Source of the DNA: Lachnospiraceae bacterium
Lineage (GTDB): Bacteria; Bacillota_A; Clostridia; Lachnospirales; Lachnospiraceae
Length of the DNA: 9,373 nt
Direction: 5' to 3'
Assembly (NCBI GenBank): GCA_009774655.1
Contig: VSOD01000142.1
Span: forward strand, 1 to 9,373
Part shown: positions 5,950 through 9,373 of the stretch, in pieces
Layout: the number at the start of each line of letters is the position of its first letter
How positions within the stretch are numbered: the first letter of the stretch is position 1
Program-made: the position numbers and the translations under genes
The notes under the pieces: generated by a model
What the model was told of the DNA's origin: nothing
Databases searched by the model: none
What the model saw: only the letters and a program-made list of their open reading frames with translations

Positions 5950-6585
5950 ATGAAGGTACTTTTAGCAAATGGCAGTCCCCATAAGGAAGGCTGTACTTAT
6001 ACGGCGCTTTGCGAGGTGGCAGATACCTTGAATAAAGAGGGTATTGAGACGGAAATTTTCTGGATTGGCAATAAACCCATAGGGGGATGTATTGCCTGTC
6101 TGAAATGCGGGGAAAAGGGCTGCTGTGTTTTTGACGACGCAGTAAACCGTTTCCGGGAGAAAGCGTATGGGGCGGACGGATTTGTGTTTGGAAGCCCTGT
6201 CCACTATGCCGGCGCAACCAGAAATATGACAGCTTTTATGGACCGGCTGTTCTACTCTGAACTGCGTGGAAACGGGAATAAGGCGTTTTACATGAAACCT
6301 GCAGCGGCAGTCGTTTCCGCACGCAGGGCCGGTACAACGGTGACATTTGACCAGCTAAATAAATATTTTACCATTCAGGAAATGCCTGTGGTATCTTCCC
6401 GCTACTGGAACATGATCCACGGTGCAAATGCAGAGCAGGCAAGACAGGATGCGGAGGGACTATATACCATGCGGGTTCTGGGCAGGAATATGGCGTATAT
6501 GCTGCGCTGTAAAGAGGTGGCGCGCAAGGTTGGTGTAGAACTGCCAGAACAGGAAACGCCTGTATTTACAAATTTTATCCGTTAG
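5950..6585 (+). CDS. flavodoxin-family NADPH-dependent FMN reductase with a compact cysteine cluster
   Basis: This 211-residue cytoplasmic flavoprotein opens M-K-V-L-L-A-N-G-S-P-H (1-11), the FMN phosphate loop. The second flavin loop is F-V-F-G-S-P-V-H-Y-A-G-A-T-R-N, followed by F-M-D-R-L-F. Between them is C47-I-A-C50-L-K-C53-G-E-K-G-C58-C59-V-F-D-D. The spacing C-x2-C-x2-C-x4-C fits the compact motif that binds a 4Fe-4S cluster in archaeal iron-sulfur flavoproteins (Isf). Many bacterial relatives keep part of it without a proven cluster. If a cluster is bound, the protein could pass single electrons between a flavin and a partner such as the membrane cytochrome encoded next. It starts 20 bases after the RibD-like gene and ends 18 before the membrane-protein gene. 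Family assignment is firm; cluster binding is inference. Confidence 0.87.
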   Translation: MKVLLANGSPHKEGCTYTALCEVADTLNKEGIETEIFWIGNKPIGGCIACLKCGEKGCCVFDDAVNRFREKAYGADGFVFGSPVHYAGATRNMTAFMDRLFYSELRGNGNKAFYMKPAAAVVSARRAGTTVTFDQLNKYFTIQEMPVVSSRYWNMIHGANAEQARQDAEGLYTMRVLGRNMAYMLRCKEVARKVGVELPEQETPVFTNFIR

Positions 6586-6603
6586 AAATGCGAGGGAACC
6601 GGA

Positions 6604-7287
6604 ATGAAACCGAAGATGATTTTAAAACTGGCAGTTGATATTGGAATGACGGCGGCGCTGCTGTTACTCATGGCATATGAGCTGGTCGGGCAGGCAGCCC
6701 ATGAATGGATCGGCATTGGAATGTTTGTCCTTTTTGTCATCCACCATATCTTAAACGGCAGCTGGATCAGAAACCTTCTAAGAGGGAGATACAATCCTGT
6801 GCGCATCATGCAGACAGGACTTGTATTATTGATACTTTGCGCAATGGCCGGCTTAATGGTAAGCGGAATTATCCTGTCCCGTCATGCGCTGTCTTTTCTT
6901 CCCATAAAAGGCGGGCGTTCTTTTGCGAGGAATCTGCATATGCTTTCCGCTTATTGGGGATTTGTACTGATGTCCGTTCATCTTGGGTTTCATTGGAGCA
7001 TGATGATGGGAATGGCAAAGAAGTTTTTCCCGAAACCGTCTGCAGTACGGAAGTGGGTGCTGCGCATTCTGGCACTGGTGATTGCAGGATATGGCGTATA
7101 CGCTTTTATAAGGAGAGACATCGGAATTTATATGCTGCTCAGGAGCCATTTTGTCTTTTTCGATTATGAGGAACCACTGGTATTTTTCTACCTGGATTAT
7201 ATTGCGGTTATGGGACTGTTTATATGGATTGGGAATTATGTCTGTGTGGGCCTAAGAATGATTGGCAAGGGGCGGAATGAGAAATGA
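6604..7287 (+). CDS. DUF4405 multi-pass membrane protein, probable b-type cytochrome
   Basis: This 227-residue integral membrane protein has about six hydrophobic segments, roughly at residues 8-28, 36-52, 69-91, 112-130, 149-168 and 190-215. Its His-rich central block fits the DUF4405/cytochrome b561-like group: His33 (AAHEW), His47-His48 (VIHHILN), His94, His112 (NLHMLS), His126 and His130 (SVHLGFHW). These sit in or next to the helices, where they could ligate heme b. The function of the family is not settled; a role in membrane electron transfer is inferred from the histidines and from the flavin-enzyme neighbours. A GAGGGAA tract (6592-6598) precedes the ATG by about five bases. The last four bases (ATGA) overlap the start of the ApbE gene, so the two are translationally coupled and probably act together. 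Confidence 0.82.
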   Translation: MKPKMILKLAVDIGMTAALLLLMAYELVGQAAHEWIGIGMFVLFVIHHILNGSWIRNLLRGRYNPVRIMQTGLVLLILCAMAGLMVSGIILSRHALSFLPIKGGRSFARNLHMLSAYWGFVLMSVHLGFHWSMMMGMAKKFFPKPSAVRKWVLRILALVIAGYGVYAFIRRDIGIYMLLRSHFVFFDYEEPLVFFYLDYIAVMGLFIWIGNYVCVGLRMIGKGRNEK

Positions 7288-8315
7288 AGAAAATCAACAT
7301 TTGTTGCATGATGTGTATGCTGATGTTGGGTATCGGCGGATGTTCATGGAAACAAAATCAGGATATGGCGGAGCATTCGGAGTCTTTTTTTGCAATGGAT
7401 ACATACATGACTTTTACGGCATACGGGGCGGATGCAGAGCCGGCTATCCTTGCAGCGGAAGACAAAATAAGGGAGCTGGAGGAATTATGGTCTGTTACAG
7501 ATAAAAACAGTGATGTCTATGCGGTCAATCACAGCAGCGGGCAGACTGTAACGGTGGACTGGAAGACTGCGGAACTGCTTTCTTATGCGTTAGATATGGC
7601 AGAGGAAACAAACGGAGCTTTGGAACCAACGATTTACCCGGTTCTGACTGCATGGGGATTTACAACAGGAGAGAACCGTGTCCCGGCAGAGACAGAACTG
7701 GCGGAACTTTTAGAAAAAGTCGGTTACGATAAAGTTGAATTGAATAATGACCAAATTCAAATGGAACCCGGTGGTATGATTGATCTGGGTGCCGTGGGGA
7801 AAGGATATGCAGGGGATGAAGCGGCACAGATTTTGCGTGAACGTGGTATTACCGCTGCATTGCTTGACATAGGGGGAAATATTCAGGCAATCGGGACAAA
7901 GCCGGATGGGAGTGACTGGCGTGTCGGATTGAAAGATCCCTTTTCGGGTGGCGTACTTGGAATCATTCAGGTTTCAGACGTGGCGGTGGTTACTTCCGGA
8001 AATTATGAGCGTTTTTTCATTGGAGAGGATGGAAAAGTGTATGGGCATATTATTGATCCGGCAACAGGGCATCCGGTGGAAAACGGCATTGCTTCGGTAT
8101 CAGTCATCGCCAGTGAAGGGAAATTGTGTGATGCGCTTTCTACTGCGCTTTTTGTCATGGGATTGGAAAATGCACAGGATTACTGGAGACAGCACCGGAA
8201 TTATGAAATGATCCTGATTATGGAAGATGGAGATATATATCTGACAGAGGGTATAAGGGACAGTTTTTCCTTAAATAGTGAATATAGAAATATGAAAATC
8301 AATGTCATCGACTGA
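7284..8315 (+). CDS. apbE: FAD:protein FMN transferase (ApbE family) lipoprotein
   Basis: This 343-residue lipoprotein acts on the outer face of the membrane. It splits FAD with Mg2+ and attaches FMN by a phosphoester bond to a Thr or Ser of a partner protein. A short Cys/Met-rich signal leads to a lipobox G-I-G-G-C with Cys20. Conserved ApbE blocks follow in order: F-A-M-D-T-Y-M-T (36-43), L-W-S-V-T-D-K-N-S-D-V, L-E-P-T-I-Y-P, D-L-G-A-V-G-K-G-Y-A, D195-I-G-G-N-I-Q, T-S-G-N-Y-E-R-F-F, H255-I-I-D-P-A-T-G and D283-A-L-S-T287, which carries the metal ligands. Length is normal and all key residues are present, so it should be active. It overlaps the DUF4405 gene by four bases. No protein in this window has the usual acceptor motif (D/S-G-A-S/T-S/T), so its substrate lies elsewhere or is unconventional. 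Confidence 0.95.
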   Translation: MKKINICCMMCMLMLGIGGCSWKQNQDMAEHSESFFAMDTYMTFTAYGADAEPAILAAEDKIRELEELWSVTDKNSDVYAVNHSSGQTVTVDWKTAELLSYALDMAEETNGALEPTIYPVLTAWGFTTGENRVPAETELAELLEKVGYDKVELNNDQIQMEPGGMIDLGAVGKGYAGDEAAQILRERGITAALLDIGGNIQAIGTKPDGSDWRVGLKDPFSGGVLGIIQVSDVAVVTSGNYERFFIGEDGKVYGHIIDPATGHPVENGIASVSVIASEGKLCDALSTALFVMGLENAQDYWRQHRNYEMILIMEDGDIYLTEGIRDSFSLNSEYRNMKINVID

Positions 8316-8318
8316 TGG

Positions 8319-8326
8319 AAGGAGGA
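8319..8326 (+). promoter_or_regulatory. strong ribosome binding site for a GTG start at 8334
   Basis: AAGGAGGA at 8319-8326 sits seven bases before GTG at 8334-8336. No ATG is placed correctly near it, and the protein from this GTG (MIYRDFGKTGLRVS) matches the standard start of aldo/keto reductases. Confidence 0.8.
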
Positions 8327-8333
8327 GCAGTAA

Positions 8334-9373
8334 GTGATTTACAGGGATTTTGGAAAGACAGGGCTAAGGGTAAGCGCTATCGGCATGGGCTGCGAATATG
8401 TGTGGACAGCAGATGAGAAACAGATTTTTGATCTGGTGCGTGCTGCCGTGGATGCAGGAATCAATTACTTCGATTTGTTTGTAGGGACTCCCACAACGAG
8501 GGAACATTACGGAAAGGCATTGAAGGGAGTCCGGGATAAGATATGCCTGGCCGGGCATCTGGGATGTGCCGATAAAGACGGACAGTATGTAAAAACAAGG
8601 GATGAAGCGCTTTGCAAAGATTTTCTGCGGCAGTTTTATGAAAAGCTGGATACAGACTACATAGACGTTCTGTTTCTGCATAACTGTGATGATGAAGCAG
8701 ATCTGAATGAAATACTAAATGGCTGGATGTATGCCTATGCCAAAGAGTTAAAAGATACCGGGCGCGTGGGATTTATCGGTCTTAGCAGCCATAACACGAA
8801 GATTGCACTGAATGCGGTAAAGAGCGGAAAGATTGATGTGCTGATGTTTCCGGTCAATCCACTGTTTAATCTTCTTCCGCAGGATACGGCGGATGCAAGG
8901 ATGAAGGGCCGGGAGGTAAAATCCATGACGGAGGAGGAAAAGGCGGCATATCCATCAAAGCAGGAACTTTATGAACTTTGTGGGAAGCAGGGCGTACCGA
9001 TTGTGGCCATGAAACCATTTGCAGCGGGTAATATTCTCAAAAGCCATGAAGAAGGGAGACTGAAAGGCTTATTAAGCCTTACGCCTGTCCAGTGTATCAG
9101 CTATGTCCTTTCGTTCCCGCAGGTGGCTTGTCCCGTTCCGGGATTTGCAAACGTAGATGAGTTGAATCAGTCATTGGCATATCTGACAGCGAGCGAGGAG
9201 GAAAAGGATTTCAGCGAAATTCAGGAAAGTCTGGTGGGGCAGTTCGCAAACCAGTGCATGTACTGTAATCATTGTCAGCCATGCCCTAAAAAGATTGACA
9301 TTGCTGAAGTGACGAAACTGGCTGACATGGCGGAAAAAGAGATGACAGATGAATTGAGGGAACGGTATGCAGC
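8334..9373 (+). CDS. aldo/keto reductase-like protein with C-terminal 4Fe-4S motif, 3' partial
   Basis: The frame is open for 346 codons from a GTG start to the right edge. It has the barrel of aldo/keto reductases of the iron-sulfur type (COG1453-like): R-D-F-G-K-T-G-L-R-V-S at the start, D-A-G-I-N-Y-F-D, Y-I-D-V-L-F-L-H, G-F-I-G-L-S-S-H-N, and a late V-P-G-F-A-N-V-D-E-L-N-Q. Near the end C308-M-Y-C311-N-H-C314-Q-P-C317-P is a classical 4Fe-4S ligand set. The usual catalytic tetrad is altered. Asp47 and His116 are in place, but the Tyr position (five after the Asp) is Thr52 and the Lys position is His75 (CLAGHLG). It may therefore not be a normal carbonyl reductase and could use its cluster for electron transfer or a different reaction (inference). 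It begins 18 bases after apbE and is the last visible gene of the operon. Confidence 0.88.
   Translation, partial: MIYRDFGKTGLRVSAIGMGCEYVWTADEKQIFDLVRAAVDAGINYFDLFVGTPTTREHYGKALKGVRDKICLAGHLGCADKDGQYVKTRDEALCKDFLRQFYEKLDTDYIDVLFLHNCDDEADLNEILNGWMYAYAKELKDTGRVGFIGLSSHNTKIALNAVKSGKIDVLMFPVNPLFNLLPQDTADARMKGREVKSMTEEEKAAYPSKQELYELCGKQGVPIVAMKPFAAGNILKSHEEGRLKGLLSLTPVQCISYVLSFPQVACPVPGFANVDELNQSLAYLTASEEEKDFSEIQESLVGQFANQCMYCNHCQPCPKKIDIAEVTKLADMAEKEMTDELRERYA

Noticed and set aside
6205..6222. A-G-A-T in the second FMN reductase as an ApbE flavinylation site
   Set aside because: It lies in the conserved flavin-binding loop of a cytoplasmic flavodoxin fold (SPVHYAGATRN), not in an exported FMN-binding domain, and lacks the preceding Asp/Ser.
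1..9373. CRISPR arrays, tRNA or rRNA genes
   Set aside because: No regularly spaced repeats and no cloverleaf- or rRNA-like stretches were seen. Almost all of the window is covered by protein-coding frames.

Overview
The window looks like chromosomal DNA of an anaerobic gut-type Firmicute, most likely a Lachnospiraceae/Clostridia member. This is an inference from the protein families, the strong AGGAGG ribosome binding sites, the moderate GC content and the tight same-strand packing. Every gene I can support lies on the + strand.

Left end (1-1425): an IS4-type insertion sequence whose left end lies outside the window. Its DDE transposase frame is open to the left edge, so the first in-frame ATG at 102 is probably not the true start. 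The right end of the element runs directly into an aldo/keto reductase gene (1426-2148) that has lost its first ~40 residues, so that gene is a pseudogene. A small carboxymuconolactone decarboxylase-family protein follows (2265-2591). Next is a 215-base gap holding a dyad, a strong intrinsic terminator (2734-2766) and a candidate promoter.

Main cluster (2807-9373): eight genes on one strand with short gaps or a 4-base overlap. They are an exported flavodoxin-like lipoprotein, an exported esterase-fold lipoprotein, a small cytoplasmic NADPH-dependent FMN reductase/flavodoxin-fold protein, a RibD C-terminal-domain reductase, and a second FMN reductase with an Isf-like cysteine cluster. These are followed by a DUF4405 membrane protein with many histidines (probable b-type cytochrome), an ApbE-type FAD:protein FMN transferase lipoprotein, and a 4Fe-4S aldo/keto reductase-like protein that runs off the right edge. 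The last six (4748-9373) have gaps of 15-20 bases or an overlap and are almost certainly one operon. The two lipoprotein genes are 15 bases apart and 63 bases upstream, so they are probably co-transcribed.

How they may work together (inference): the set reads as a flavin/redox module spanning the membrane. Cytoplasmic flavin reductases and an Fe-S oxidoreductase could feed electrons to a membrane cytochrome b. Outside, a lipoprotein flavodoxin and ApbE provide or install flavin. No protein in the window carries a clear ApbE acceptor motif, so the flavinylated partner, if any, is elsewhere. The individual families are known. The combination, and the altered catalytic residues of the last gene, are the parts worth a second look.
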